A DNA stretch of 64,000 nucleotides from Mucilaginibacter sp. PPCGB 2223 (GTDB taxonomy: Bacteria; Bacteroidota; Bacteroidia; Sphingobacteriales; Sphingobacteriaceae): positions 310,001 through 374,000 of the forward strand of contig NZ_MDJS01000003.1 of the NCBI RefSeq assembly GCF_001705515.1, written 5' to 3'. How positions within the stretch are numbered: position 1 is the stretch's first letter; each line of letters begins with the position of its first letter. Both the position numbers and the translations under genes were made by a program. Under the pieces are notes generated by a model. It was not told the DNA's origin. It saw nothing but the letters and a program-made list of their open reading frames with translations, and searched no databases. This document shows positions 1 to 9,475 of this stretch, one piece after another.

Positions 1-2334
1 TGCCTGTCGTTCAAAACGGATCCGCCTATCTACAAAAAAGGATGGATAGATCTGAACAAAAACGGCAAAAAGGATATTTACGAAGACAGCACACAACCCA
101 TCGAGGCCCGCATCAATGATCTGCTCAGCCAGATGACCCTGGAAGAAAAAACATGCCAGCTGGCTACTTTATATGGTTATAAACGAATATTAAAAGACAG
201 CCTGCCTACGCCCAACTGGAAAAACGAGATCTGGAAAGATGGTATTGCCAATATTGATGAGCATTTAAACGGTTTTGTTAACTGGGATGTGATATCTAAC
301 TCGCCCCTGGTGACCGATACGCGCAAGCATATCTGGGCGATGAACGAAACTCAGCGCTTTTTTATTGAGCAAACCCGCCTGGGCATCCCTGCCGATTTTA
401 CGAATGAAGGCATCCGCGGCGTCGAGGCTTATCAGTCGACAGGTTTCCCGACAGAACTAAACATGGGCATGACCTGGGATAAAGCCCTTGTGCACCAGGA
501 AGGTTTGATCACCGGGCAAGAAGCCAGGGCGTTGGGCTATACCAACGTTTATGCGCCCATTTTGGATGTAGCCCGCGATCAGCGCTGGGGCAGGCTCGAA
601 GAAGTTTACGGCGAAGACCCGTACCTCGTAGCCCGCCTGGGCGTTGAAATGGCAAAAGGGATGCAGCAAAATAACCAGATAGCGGCTACCGCCAAACATT
701 TCGCGGTATACAGCGCCAATAAAGGCGCCCGAGAGGGCCTTGCCCGTACCGACCCACAGGTTGCCCCGCGCGAGGTGGAGAACATATTGTTATACCCGTT
801 TAAAAAGGTGATACAGGAAGCGGGTATTATGGGCGTAATGAGCTCGTACAACGATTACGACGGCATACCCATTTCGGGCAGCGATTATTGGCTGATACAA
901 CGCCTGCGTATAGAATTTGGCTTTAAAGGCTATGTGGTAAGCGATAGCGACGCGTTGGAGTACCTGTACAACAAACACCATGTTGCGGCAAATTTGAAAG
1001 ATGCGGTGTTGCAGGCTTTCATGGCCGGCATGAACGTGCGCACAACTTTCAGATCGCCGGATAGCATTATTATTTACGCCCGGCAATTGGTTAAAGAAGG
1101 TAAATTACCCATCGATACCATTAACAGCCGCGTACGCGATGTGCTGCGGGTTAAGTTTAAGATAGGTTTATTTGATCACCCTTATGTTGAAGATACCGAA
1201 AACAGTGTGAAGACTGTTAACAGCGCTGCACACCAGGCTGTGGCTTTACAAGCATCGAAAGAGAGCATTGTATTGCTGAAAAACAAAAACAATATCTTGC
1301 CCCTGTCAAAACTGCAAACGGTGGCCGTAATTGGCCCTAACGCTACCGACGATAAGTACGCCCATACGCACTACGGCCCCTTAGGTTCAAAAAGTATCAA
1401 TGTATTGCAGGGTATTCAAACTAAAATAGGCGCGCAACGAGTATTATATTCATTAGGCTGTAACCTGGTTGATAAGCACTGGCCCGAAAGCGAAATATTG
1501 CCACAAGAACCAGATAACGCCGAACAGGCTATGATAGACAGTGCCGCAGCTACAGCAAAACGTGCAGATATGGCCGTAGTAGTGCTGGGAGGCAACACGC
1601 AAACCGCCGGCGAAAATAAAAGCCGCACCAGCCTTGATCTGCCGGGCTACCAGTTAAACCTGATTAAGGCCATCAAGGCTACAGGCAAACCGGTTGTTGT
1701 GGTGTTGATAGGCTCGCAACCCATGACCATTAACTGGATAGACAAAAATATCGACGGGATAATCTACACCGGTTACCCGGGAATGCAGGGCGGTACGGCT
1801 GTAGCCGATGTTTTATTCGGCGATTATAACCCAGGCGGCAAACTAACCCTCACATTCCCAAAATCGGTAGGCCAGTTACCATTTAATTTCCCAACAAAAC
1901 CCAACTCAGAAACCGATGAAGGCGAACTGGCGAAAATAAAAGGTTTACTGTACCCGTTTGGATTTGGCTTAAGTTATACCACATTTGCTTACAGCGATCT
2001 GAAGATAAGCCCCGAAGTTCAAGATATCGACCATAACGTTACCATAACTTTTAAGGTGACCAATACCGGTAAAATAGCGGGCGACGAAGTTGTTCAGCTG
2101 TATTTTCGCGATGTACAGAGCTCTGTAACTACCTACGAAAAAAACCTGCGCGGCTTTGATCGCGTAAGCTTAAACCCCGGCGAAACCAAAACGGTATCGT
2201 TTACCCTGGTGCCCGATGATCTGAAATTGTACAACCGCCGGATGCAGCATGTTGTTGAGCCGGGTGAGTTTAAGGTAATGGTCGGTTCATCTTCAGAGGA
2301 TATTAAACTGACCGGTAAATTTGAAATGAGATAA
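1..2334 (+). CDS. Glycoside hydrolase family 3 beta-glycosidase, 5' end cut off by window edge
   Basis: Exo-acting retaining beta-glycosidase (beta-glucosidase or beta-xylosidase type) removing terminal sugars from oligosaccharides, probably in the periplasm. The frame is open from base 1, and the first visible residues (CLSFKTDPP) already belong to the protein, so the true start lies upstream; the Met codon at 133 is internal. The GH3 N-terminal barrel shows RWGRLEEVYGEDP, KHFAVYSA and VVSDSDALEY, where the Asp codon at 943-945 is the expected nucleophile. The alpha/beta sandwich follows (VAVIGPNA, VVVLGG) and a fibronectin-III-like C-terminal domain ends the chain (VQLYFRD, LRGFDRVSLNPGE). 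It is followed 35 bp later by the GH29 gene, suggesting co-transcription. The family call is firm; the sugar specificity is not readable. Confidence 0.93.
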   Translation, partial: CLSFKTDPPIYKKGWIDLNKNGKKDIYEDSTQPIEARINDLLSQMTLEEKTCQLATLYGYKRILKDSLPTPNWKNEIWKDGIANIDEHLNGFVNWDVISNSPLVTDTRKHIWAMNETQRFFIEQTRLGIPADFTNEGIRGVEAYQSTGFPTELNMGMTWDKALVHQEGLITGQEARALGYTNVYAPILDVARDQRWGRLEEVYGEDPYLVARLGVEMAKGMQQNNQIAATAKHFAVYSANKGAREGLARTDPQVAPREVENILLYPFKKVIQEAGIMGVMSSYNDYDGIPISGSDYWLIQRLRIEFGFKGYVVSDSDALEYLYNKHHVAANLKDAVLQAFMAGMNVRTTFRSPDSIIIYARQLVKEGKLPIDTINSRVRDVLRVKFKIGLFDHPYVEDTENSVKTVNSAAHQAVALQASKESIVLLKNKNNILPLSKLQTVAVIGPNATDDKYAHTHYGPLGSKSINVLQGIQTKIGAQRVLYSLGCNLVDKHWPESEILPQEPDNAEQAMIDSAAATAKRADMAVVVLGGNTQTAGENKSRTSLDLPGYQLNLIKAIKATGKPVVVVLIGSQPMTINWIDKNIDGIIYTGYPGMQGGTAVADVLFGDYNPGGKLTLTFPKSVGQLPFNFPTKPNSETDEGELAKIKGLLYPFGFGLSYTTFAYSDLKISPEVQDIDHNVTITFKVTNTGKIAGDEVVQLYFRDVQSSVTTYEKNLRGFDRVSLNPGETKTVSFTLVPDDLKLYNRRMQHVVEPGEFKVMVGSSSEDIKLTGKFEMR

Positions 2335-2369
2335 ATAATAAAAGACAGCTACAACAGTATAATGATATA

Positions 2370-3917
2370 ATGAAAAAGGTAAAGAGCAGTTTTACAAGGT
2401 TCGGTTTGATGTTTTTATCCGGTCTTTTGATAGTGCAAGGCGTTAAAGCGCAAAAGGCATTATCTGCAAAAGAAGAGGCCGACCGTGTAAAGATGGAGCA
2501 CGAGCAGATCGGTATAAACGACAATCAAAAATCAACCTATAAACATACCGAAAACCCGGGTGCGCAGTGGTTTCCGCAGGCAGGTTTTGGCTTGTTTGTG
2601 CATTGGAGCATCGCATCGATAAAAGAGGTCGACCTATCGTGGCCAATGATGGCGGGCACACAGATCGGCTGGAAAAGGCCCCTGCCCGATTCGGCTATGG
2701 TGGCCAAATTTTTAAAAGATGGCGATTATTTCGCAGGTCATCATTGCGAACTGGATAACTCATGCTTAACACCTAACCAGTACTGGGAACAGGCAAGGGA
2801 TTTTAACCCGCAAAATTACGATCCGGATAAGTGGCTGAAAGCAGCTAAAGCGGCAGGCATGACTTACGCTGTACTCACCTGCCGTCACCACGACGGCTTT
2901 GCCATGTGGCCAAGTAAATATGGAAACTTCAGTACCAAAAATTATATGGGCGGCCGCGACCTGGTAAAGGATTTTGTTACCGCCTGCCGCAAATACGGCA
3001 TAAAAGTGTGTCTGTACTATTCGGGGCCCGATTGGTACTTTAACCAGAATTACCAAAGCTTTATGTACTACGGCGTGGGCAAAAACTATCCCAACGTGCC
3101 CGAACTGGATGTAAACCTCCATCCCCGTGCAACCAAACACACCGATGCCGAAAAGCAGGCACATTACGAAGAGGTGGCGAAATACATCAAAGGGCAGGTA
3201 ACCGAGCTGCTTAGCAATTATGGCAAAATAGATTATATCTGGTTTGATGGTTCGCCGGATATCCCTAAAGGGAACGTCGCCTGGAAGGATTGTATTACGA
3301 TGGAGCAGATCCATCAGTTGCAGCCCGGTATTATAGTTAGTCCACGCTTTTTTGGCTATGGCGATTATAAAACATTCGAAGGGGATAAAAGTGTACCAAC
3401 CACCAAGCAGGATGGCTGGGCCGAACTTTGCATGACGGCCGCCAACCCAGGATGGGGATATACCAAGGCTCCGTTAAAAACCAGCGCCTACATGATAGAT
3501 AAACTGGTAAACTGTCGGGCGTTGAACACTAATCTGTTATTGAACTTCGGCCCTACTAAGGATGGCATATTTACAACAGAAGAATATCAAAAATTCGACG
3601 AGATCGCAAGCTGGATGAAAGTGAACAGCCGGTCTGTTCAGGCAACCGAGGCCATCAGCCAAACCGAATCATCTTCGGTACCGGCAACCGCGAAGGACAA
3701 TTACCGCTACCTTTTTCTGTCGCCCGCAGCAAATGCAAAAAACACAAACTTTAAAGATGAGACGTTAACATTCAAAACAAGCGGCACTCCTAAAAATATT
3801 AAAATGCTATCGGCCGGCACTAAACTGGACTATACGGTAAACGATGGCGTTATCACGATCAATGTTCCGGGCAATTTACGCAGCCAATCAGTTGATGTTG
3901 TGACGATTGAATTGTAA
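2370..3917 (+). CDS. Alpha-L-fucosidase, glycoside hydrolase family 29
   Basis: Retaining alpha-L-fucosidase that removes terminal fucose from glycans, predicted periplasmic. A signal peptide spans about residues 1-27 (GLLIVQGVKAQ). The GH29 barrel is clear: WFPQAGFGLFVHWS near residue 68, TCRHHDGFAMW, and IDYIWFDGSPD with the likely nucleophile Asp293. A small beta-sandwich tail follows (FKTSGTPKNIKMLSAGTKL). At 515 residues it is of normal size. It sits 35 bp after the GH3 gene and 304 bp before susC, so it probably belongs to an upstream exo-glycosidase operon rather than the main locus transcript. Whether fucose is part of the same target polymer is open. Confidence 0.93.
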   Translation: MKKVKSSFTRFGLMFLSGLLIVQGVKAQKALSAKEEADRVKMEHEQIGINDNQKSTYKHTENPGAQWFPQAGFGLFVHWSIASIKEVDLSWPMMAGTQIGWKRPLPDSAMVAKFLKDGDYFAGHHCELDNSCLTPNQYWEQARDFNPQNYDPDKWLKAAKAAGMTYAVLTCRHHDGFAMWPSKYGNFSTKNYMGGRDLVKDFVTACRKYGIKVCLYYSGPDWYFNQNYQSFMYYGVGKNYPNVPELDVNLHPRATKHTDAEKQAHYEEVAKYIKGQVTELLSNYGKIDYIWFDGSPDIPKGNVAWKDCITMEQIHQLQPGIIVSPRFFGYGDYKTFEGDKSVPTTKQDGWAELCMTAANPGWGYTKAPLKTSAYMIDKLVNCRALNTNLLLNFGPTKDGIFTTEEYQKFDEIASWMKVNSRSVQATEAISQTESSSVPATAKDNYRYLFLSPAANAKNTNFKDETLTFKTSGTPKNIKMLSAGTKLDYTVNDGVITINVPGNLRSQSVDVVTIEL

Positions 3918-4221
3918 CTACAGAAAACCAAACCGGATTTGAAAAGAAAATAGTTAAATAAAAAGGTAGAAACGGCCAAAACGGCGAATAAATGGTATTC
4001 GACTGCATTTTACCCCTAATTAGACCAATATTTCACCCCGGTAAAATCGCAAATAATTTCACATTAGCCTTACACTAATTTAACTATTTAAAGTATGAAA
4101 AAAGATTTACCCGGAATCCGAAAGTACAGTAAGCGTCTAAAAACATTTTTGTCTGCACCAACCAAATCAGCCAGGCACTGTAGAACTACTCATTGATCAT
4201 CCCCAACCAAAAACCATCGTA
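3918..4221 (+). other. Intergenic region before the susC operon
   Basis: This 304-bp gap should hold the promoter of the 20-kb utilisation operon, but I see no convincing TAnnTTTG element with an upstream TTTG. It contains a possible 33-codon frame (ATG at 4095, stop at 4194-4196) encoding a very basic peptide starting MKKDLPGIRKYSKRLKTFL and ending just 25 bp before the susC start. It could be a leader peptide or chance. No sigma/anti-sigma pair or other regulator gene is encoded here. Confidence 0.4.
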
Positions 4222-7200
4222 ATGAAACTAAAAATGTTACACACTAACTATAATAAGTATCTTCAGATGTTCCGGCATCCGAAGCTGCTGTATATCTCTT
4301 TAATCCTGATCTTATTCTCTTTTACCGCATTTAGCCAGGTAAAAAGCATCAAAATTACCGGTGTAGTTACCGATACGCACAAACAGCCGCTGGTGGGTGT
4401 TACCGTTAAAATAAAATTTGGACAAGCAGGCACAAGCACCGATATCAATGGTAAGTATGCCATCACCGTTCCCGATAATTCGGCAATATTGGTATTTGGT
4501 TACGTTGGCTTTGTACCACAGGAACAAGCGGTAAAAGGCCAAAGCGTAATCAATATTACACTCGTTGAAAAATCAACCGGGTTGAACGAAGTTGTGGTAG
4601 TAGCCTACGGCACATCCAAGAAAAAGGATCTGACAGGCTCAGTTGGCCAGGCTAACCTGACCGATATGACCAAGGCTCCTGTTATTTCTATCGACCAGGC
4701 GCTTGCGGGTCGCGTAGCAGGCGTACAGGTCAGTTCGTCCGACGGTCAACCCGGTTCAGCTGTAAACATTGTGATCCGCGGGGCGAACTCTATCACGCAG
4801 GACAACTCACCGTTATATGTGGTGGATGGTTTCCCTATAGAGGGCTTTAACCTCAATACTTTTAACCCGCAGGATATCGAGTCGATCGACGTATTGAAAG
4901 ATGCCTCATCAACTGCCCTTTACGGCGCGCGCGGCGCAAACGGTGTGATCATCATCACCACCAAAAAGGGAAAGATCGGCAGCCCGGTAACTACATTTAC
5001 CACCACCCAGAGTTTCAGCAAAAATGTTAAAACCATGCAGCTGATGGACTCGTACGAGTTTTTAAAATATCAGTTAGAACTTACGCCCGGTTTGGGAACG
5101 GCTTTAGCCCCAACACCTACTTATACCTATTTAACTACTCCCGGCAAAACACTGGATGATTATAAAAACTATCCCACAACCGACTGGCAATCGCCGTTCT
5201 TTAAAACCGGCAGCTTACGCAATTATTCGCTGGCTGTACGGGGCGGCAGCAATCAAACATTGTATTCCATATCAGGGTCAATCGATAACCTTGACGGGAC
5301 TATCCTCGCAACCAACTATGCCCGTTACCAGGGCCGGATAACCCTCGATCAAACCATCAACAGTAAACTAAAAGTTGGCGTTAACGCCAATTACGCCTAC
5401 CTGTCGCAGGCAGGTAATGCAGTAGCTTCATCAACCAACAGCGGTACAACCAACATACTGTATAGTGTTTGGGGATATAACCCGCTTTCATCGCTTACAC
5501 TTACCGATCCTATCGATGCCACTACAGCTACTGCGAACGATTATAAGTTTAACCCGATACTAAACCAGGAAAACCTGGTGCGGAACGTTAAAACAAACAA
5601 TTTAAATGTTAACACCTATCTAACCTATAATATCATTCCAGATCTGACCCTGAAAGTGACAGGAGTGTTGAATAACAGCACTGTTAACAACGAAAACTTT
5701 AATAATTCGAACACCATTTATGGCAGCCCGTTAACTAATGGCGGCCAGGCCAATGGCGTAAACGGATCGGTGTCAACATCAAAAGTAAACAACTGGGCCA
5801 ACGAAAATACCTTGACCTATAACCATGTATTTAACAGCGTACATAACTTTAACGTGCTGGTTGGTTTTACCGAACAAGGCAATACCTCGAGTACTTATGG
5901 CTTTGGCGCTAATTTTTTACCTAACGAATCATTGGGTATCAGTGGTCTGGACGAGGGCGTGTTAAACCCGTCGGCTACAAAGGCTGTTAGCTCGTTGTGG
6001 AATGCCGCTTCGTTTTTAAGCAGGGTTACTTATAACTACAACTCAACCTACTACGCAACGGTTTCTTACCGGGCAGATGGCTCTTCCAAATTCAGCGAGC
6101 AAAACCATTGGAGCTATTTTCCTTCGGCAGCTTTGGCGTGGCGCTTTACCCAGCTTGATGCCTTGAAAAAAGCCAAGTGGCTTTCCGACGGTAAATTGCG
6201 GGTAAGCTATGGCAAAACGGGTAATAACAGGGTGAGCGATTTCCCGTACCTGTCAAGTTCGTCCGTATCATCGGCCAGCAGCTACGCGTTCAACAATACT
6301 TATGTTTCCAGCATTGTTCCGTTAACCATCGCCAACCCCGATCTGAAATGGGAAACTACCGACCAGTACGATGGCGGTTTTGATATCGCTTTTTTAAACA
6401 GCCGGATCAACCTAACGGCCGATGTGTATCGTAAAATAACCAAAAACTTATTGTTGAACGCCACTCTGCCTACCTCAACCGGCTATACTTCAGCCTTCGA
6501 AAATATCGGTAGCGTACAAAACCAGGGCATCGAGCTTACTTTAAACACGGTTAATATTGATGCTAAGGATTTTAAATGGTCAAGCAGCTTCAACATCTCA
6601 TTCAACCAAAACAAAGTGCTGGCACTGGCCAACAACCAGGAATCGTTAACTACCGGTTTGGCCTGGGATAACGGCTGGACCTCAATTCCGGGTTATATCG
6701 CCAAAATAGGCCAGCCCCTGGGGCAGATGTATGGCTATATCGGCGACGGTGTGTACCAGTACAGCGATTTTAACAAAACCTCTACCGGCACCTATGTTTT
6801 AAAAGATAATGTGCCTACCAACGGCAATGCCCGTACCAGCATACAGCCCGGTGATATCAAGTATAAAGACCTTAACGGCGATGGCGTTGTAAACTCGTCC
6901 GACTATACTGTTATCGGCCGTTCACAACCTATCCATACCGGCGGTTTCAGCAACAACTTTACTTACAAAGGCTTTGATCTCAACGTTTTCTTCCAATGGT
7001 CGTACGGTAATAATATCCAGGATGCCAACCAACTGGTTTTTAGCGGCAACGGCCTCAATAAAACCAACCTGGAGCAATTTACAAGCTATATCGACAGGTG
7101 GACACCTACCAACCAGGGTTCGGCCAATTACCGTGCAGGTGGATTTTTTGGCGGCGGGTATTCGTCAAACACCGTACAGGATGGTTCTTACCTGCGTTTA

Positions 7201-7425
7201 AAAACAGTTTCGCTTGGTTATAACGTTCCGCAGGACTTATTAAAACGCGTCAAAGTATCATCGCTCAGGGTCTTTGCTTCCGGGCAGAATTTATGGACCT
7301 GGACCAAATACACCGGCCTTGACCCCGAAGTAAGCACTTATAACTCGGTACTAACTGGTGGCTTTGATTACAGCGCTTATCCGAGGGCCCGCACTATAGC
7401 ATTTGGTATTAACCTTACTTTATAA
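4222..7425 (+). CDS. SusC/RagA-type TonB-dependent outer-membrane glycan transporter
   Basis: Outer-membrane TonB-dependent channel that imports oligosaccharides together with its SusD lid lipoprotein. A signal peptide ends near ILFSFTAFSQ (about residue 39); a carboxypeptidase-regulatory-like domain follows (ITGVVTDTHKQPLVGVTV, residues 46-125), then the plug (AYGTSKKKDLTGSV, SGDGQPG-type SSDGQPGSAVNIVIRG, VLKDASSTALYGARGANGVI) and a long beta-barrel ending in an aromatic/Leu strand (FGINLTL). At 1067 residues it is normal for the family. There is no N-terminal STN domain, so it is not the type that signals through an anti-sigma factor. The first in-frame ATG (4222) gives a long positively charged n-region; a later Met at codon 15 (MFRHPK) is an alternative start. 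The susD gene follows after 23 bp. Confidence 0.95.
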   Translation: MKLKMLHTNYNKYLQMFRHPKLLYISLILILFSFTAFSQVKSIKITGVVTDTHKQPLVGVTVKIKFGQAGTSTDINGKYAITVPDNSAILVFGYVGFVPQEQAVKGQSVINITLVEKSTGLNEVVVVAYGTSKKKDLTGSVGQANLTDMTKAPVISIDQALAGRVAGVQVSSSDGQPGSAVNIVIRGANSITQDNSPLYVVDGFPIEGFNLNTFNPQDIESIDVLKDASSTALYGARGANGVIIITTKKGKIGSPVTTFTTTQSFSKNVKTMQLMDSYEFLKYQLELTPGLGTALAPTPTYTYLTTPGKTLDDYKNYPTTDWQSPFFKTGSLRNYSLAVRGGSNQTLYSISGSIDNLDGTILATNYARYQGRITLDQTINSKLKVGVNANYAYLSQAGNAVASSTNSGTTNILYSVWGYNPLSSLTLTDPIDATTATANDYKFNPILNQENLVRNVKTNNLNVNTYLTYNIIPDLTLKVTGVLNNSTVNNENFNNSNTIYGSPLTNGGQANGVNGSVSTSKVNNWANENTLTYNHVFNSVHNFNVLVGFTEQGNTSSTYGFGANFLPNESLGISGLDEGVLNPSATKAVSSLWNAASFLSRVTYNYNSTYYATVSYRADGSSKFSEQNHWSYFPSAALAWRFTQLDALKKAKWLSDGKLRVSYGKTGNNRVSDFPYLSSSSVSSASSYAFNNTYVSSIVPLTIANPDLKWETTDQYDGGFDIAFLNSRINLTADVYRKITKNLLLNATLPTSTGYTSAFENIGSVQNQGIELTLNTVNIDAKDFKWSSSFNISFNQNKVLALANNQESLTTGLAWDNGWTSIPGYIAKIGQPLGQMYGYIGDGVYQYSDFNKTSTGTYVLKDNVPTNGNARTSIQPGDIKYKDLNGDGVVNSSDYTVIGRSQPIHTGGFSNNFTYKGFDLNVFFQWSYGNNIQDANQLVFSGNGLNKTNLEQFTSYIDRWTPTNQGSANYRAGGFFGGGYSSNTVQDGSYLRLKTVSLGYNVPQDLLKRVKVSSLRVFASGQNLWTWTKYTGLDPEVSTYNSVLTGGFDYSAYPRARTIAFGINLTL

Positions 7426-7448
7426 CCCTAATTATAAAAAAGATAGAT

Positions 7449-9434
7449 ATGAAAAAAGCATTATACATAACCATCGCTATACTTAGTTTCAGCATGGTTT
7501 CCTGTAAAAAGTTTTTAGATACTACCCCCACCGATTCGTTGGTACAAACCGATTATTACAACACCCAGGCAAAACTGATGGAAGCCTTGGCAGGCGTTTA
7601 TCAACCACTGGCTTCGGCCGGGATATACGGCGATAACATGTTCGATGAACTGGGCGCCGCTACCGACGAGGGCTTTTATGCGCGGTCGGCACAAACCACA
7701 GGTACCATGGTTTACAACTTTAACTATGGCGATGCCAACCTCAATAACTTCTGGTCGCAATTGTATATAGGCATCGAGAGGGCTAATATCCTCATCCAGA
7801 ATATCAACATCGCCCCTATGGATGCCACCCAAAGACAGGTGATATTAGGTGAGGCTTTGTTTTTAAGAGGTTATTATTACTTTTTGCTGGTAAGCAACTT
7901 TGGCGATGTACCGTTAAAAACAACCCCTACAGCTTCAGTTACCGATGTTAATCTGCCCCGCACGCCGGCTAAGCAGGTGTACGCGCAGATACTGGCCGAT
8001 ATGACCGCTGCCGAAGGCAAAGTAAGCGCTATCACAACTTTAGGTTTTGGCGGGCGTGTATCAACCACAACCGTTGAGGGCATATTGGCACGTGTTTGCC
8101 TGCAAATGGCAGGTGCGCCTATTAACGATGTATCAAAATATGCCGATGCTTTGGCCTGGGCCAAAAAAGTACAGGCATCGGGCCTTCACAGCCTTAACCC
8201 AAGCTACAAACAAATTTTCATCAACCTTACCCAGGATATCTATGATATTAAGGAAAGCATGTGGGAAGTGGAAAATAAAGGCACCGGTGCCGACGGTATG
8301 GGCAATGTTAACCGCCTGGGTAATACCAACGGGATAGCTTACTCATTAAATAATAACCTTCCGGGATATAGTTATGGCTTCATCAACACAACAGCCAAAT
8401 TATTTAACCTGTACCCCGCCGGGGATATCCGCCGGGATTGGGCTATAGCTCCGTATTCCTACAATACGGCAACTACACCTGTTTCTAACAGTTATTTTAC
8501 TGCCGCGCAGGTGTACAACCGCAATGCAGGCAAATTCCGCAGAGAGTATGAGCTATCCGCTGTTCCTAGTAAAAACATCACCCCGATCAATTTCCCTATC
8601 CTGCGTTATGCTGATGTTTTACTGATGCTGGCCGAAGCCGAGAACCAGGTGAACGGGCCAACCGCGACAGCTTACGATGCCATTAATCAGGTGAGGAGGC
8701 GCGGTTTTGGCCTTAACCCCAATACACCGGTTGTTTCAGTTTCGGTTGTTAGCGCGTTAACTTTATCCACTACCGGCAATACAGGCTATCTCACTACAGT
8801 TCCCAATATCCCGATCACATTTACCGGTGGCGGCGGCACAGGTGCAACAGGCGTTGCTACAGTAGCGTCTACGGGCAAAATAACTTCGATCGCCATTCTT
8901 AACCCTGGCAACGGTTATACCAGCGCGCCGACTGTAAATATCGGTACAGCATGGGCAACTGCTACTGCGTATACCGCGGGCCAGCAGGTTTACAACGGCA
9001 ATAACTTATACACCGTTACAACAGCGGGCACCTCAACAGCTACCGGCCCAACGCAAACATCGGGCGCATCTGCAGCGGCAACTACCGGGGCTGTGTTTAC
9101 CTATGCAGGAGCACGGGCTACGGCTACGGCAACTGTTGCCACCACTGCTGTGGATCTGACAGGTTTGAATGCGACCACGTTCCAACAAGCTATACAGGAT
9201 GAAAGGGCAAGGGAGCTATGCTATGAGTCGCTCAGGAAACCCGACCTGATCCGCTGGGGCATCTGGGTTAGCACCATGAATAATCTGGCCGCGGATATGA
9301 AAGCCAATGCCGGTACCACGTTTGCATACAGCGCCCTGGCCGGATCAAATATCACCAACAGGAATTTGCTGTTCCCGATACCTGCTTCCGAAATATCGGT
9401 TAATAGCTTGGCTACACAAAACCCGGGTTGGTAA
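7449..9434 (+). CDS. SusD/RagB-type glycan-binding lipoprotein with a large insert
   Basis: Surface lipoprotein that covers the SusC channel and binds the glycan. The lipobox is FSMVSCKK with Cys19. The TPR-like SusD fold is recognisable (FLDTTPTDSLVQTDYY; LGEALFLRGYYYFLLVSNFGDVPL; FPILRYADVLLMLAEAENQV; INQVRRRGFGL; FQQAIQDERARELCYESLRKPDLIRWG, split here across the motif). The protein is 661 residues, about 140 longer than usual: residues about 427-567, between INQVRRR and the ERARELCYE helix, are an insert rich in Gly, Thr and Ala. It holds a GGGGTGATGVATV...NPGNGYTSAPTV segment of the kind seen in adhesins and tail fibres, then WATATAYTAGQQVYNGNNLY, which resembles a family 5/12 chitin-binding module. 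That comparison is from memory and by eye. Confidence 0.93.
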   Translation: MKKALYITIAILSFSMVSCKKFLDTTPTDSLVQTDYYNTQAKLMEALAGVYQPLASAGIYGDNMFDELGAATDEGFYARSAQTTGTMVYNFNYGDANLNNFWSQLYIGIERANILIQNINIAPMDATQRQVILGEALFLRGYYYFLLVSNFGDVPLKTTPTASVTDVNLPRTPAKQVYAQILADMTAAEGKVSAITTLGFGGRVSTTTVEGILARVCLQMAGAPINDVSKYADALAWAKKVQASGLHSLNPSYKQIFINLTQDIYDIKESMWEVENKGTGADGMGNVNRLGNTNGIAYSLNNNLPGYSYGFINTTAKLFNLYPAGDIRRDWAIAPYSYNTATTPVSNSYFTAAQVYNRNAGKFRREYELSAVPSKNITPINFPILRYADVLLMLAEAENQVNGPTATAYDAINQVRRRGFGLNPNTPVVSVSVVSALTLSTTGNTGYLTTVPNIPITFTGGGGTGATGVATVASTGKITSIAILNPGNGYTSAPTVNIGTAWATATAYTAGQQVYNGNNLYTVTTAGTSTATGPTQTSGASAAATTGAVFTYAGARATATATVATTAVDLTGLNATTFQQAIQDERARELCYESLRKPDLIRWGIWVSTMNNLAADMKANAGTTFAYSALAGSNITNRNLLFPIPASEISVNSLATQNPGW

Positions 9435-9475
9435 TTCATTCATACATCAAAAAGATACTCAAATCAAAAAATATT

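Noticed and set aside
2766..3314. 182-codon open frame antisense to the fucosidase
   Set aside because: Opposite the GH29 active-site region, with no independent support.
9428..9475. TTG-started extension of the DUF5017-like lipoprotein
   Set aside because: ATG 9476 gives a clean lipoprotein signal peptide; the extension destroys it.
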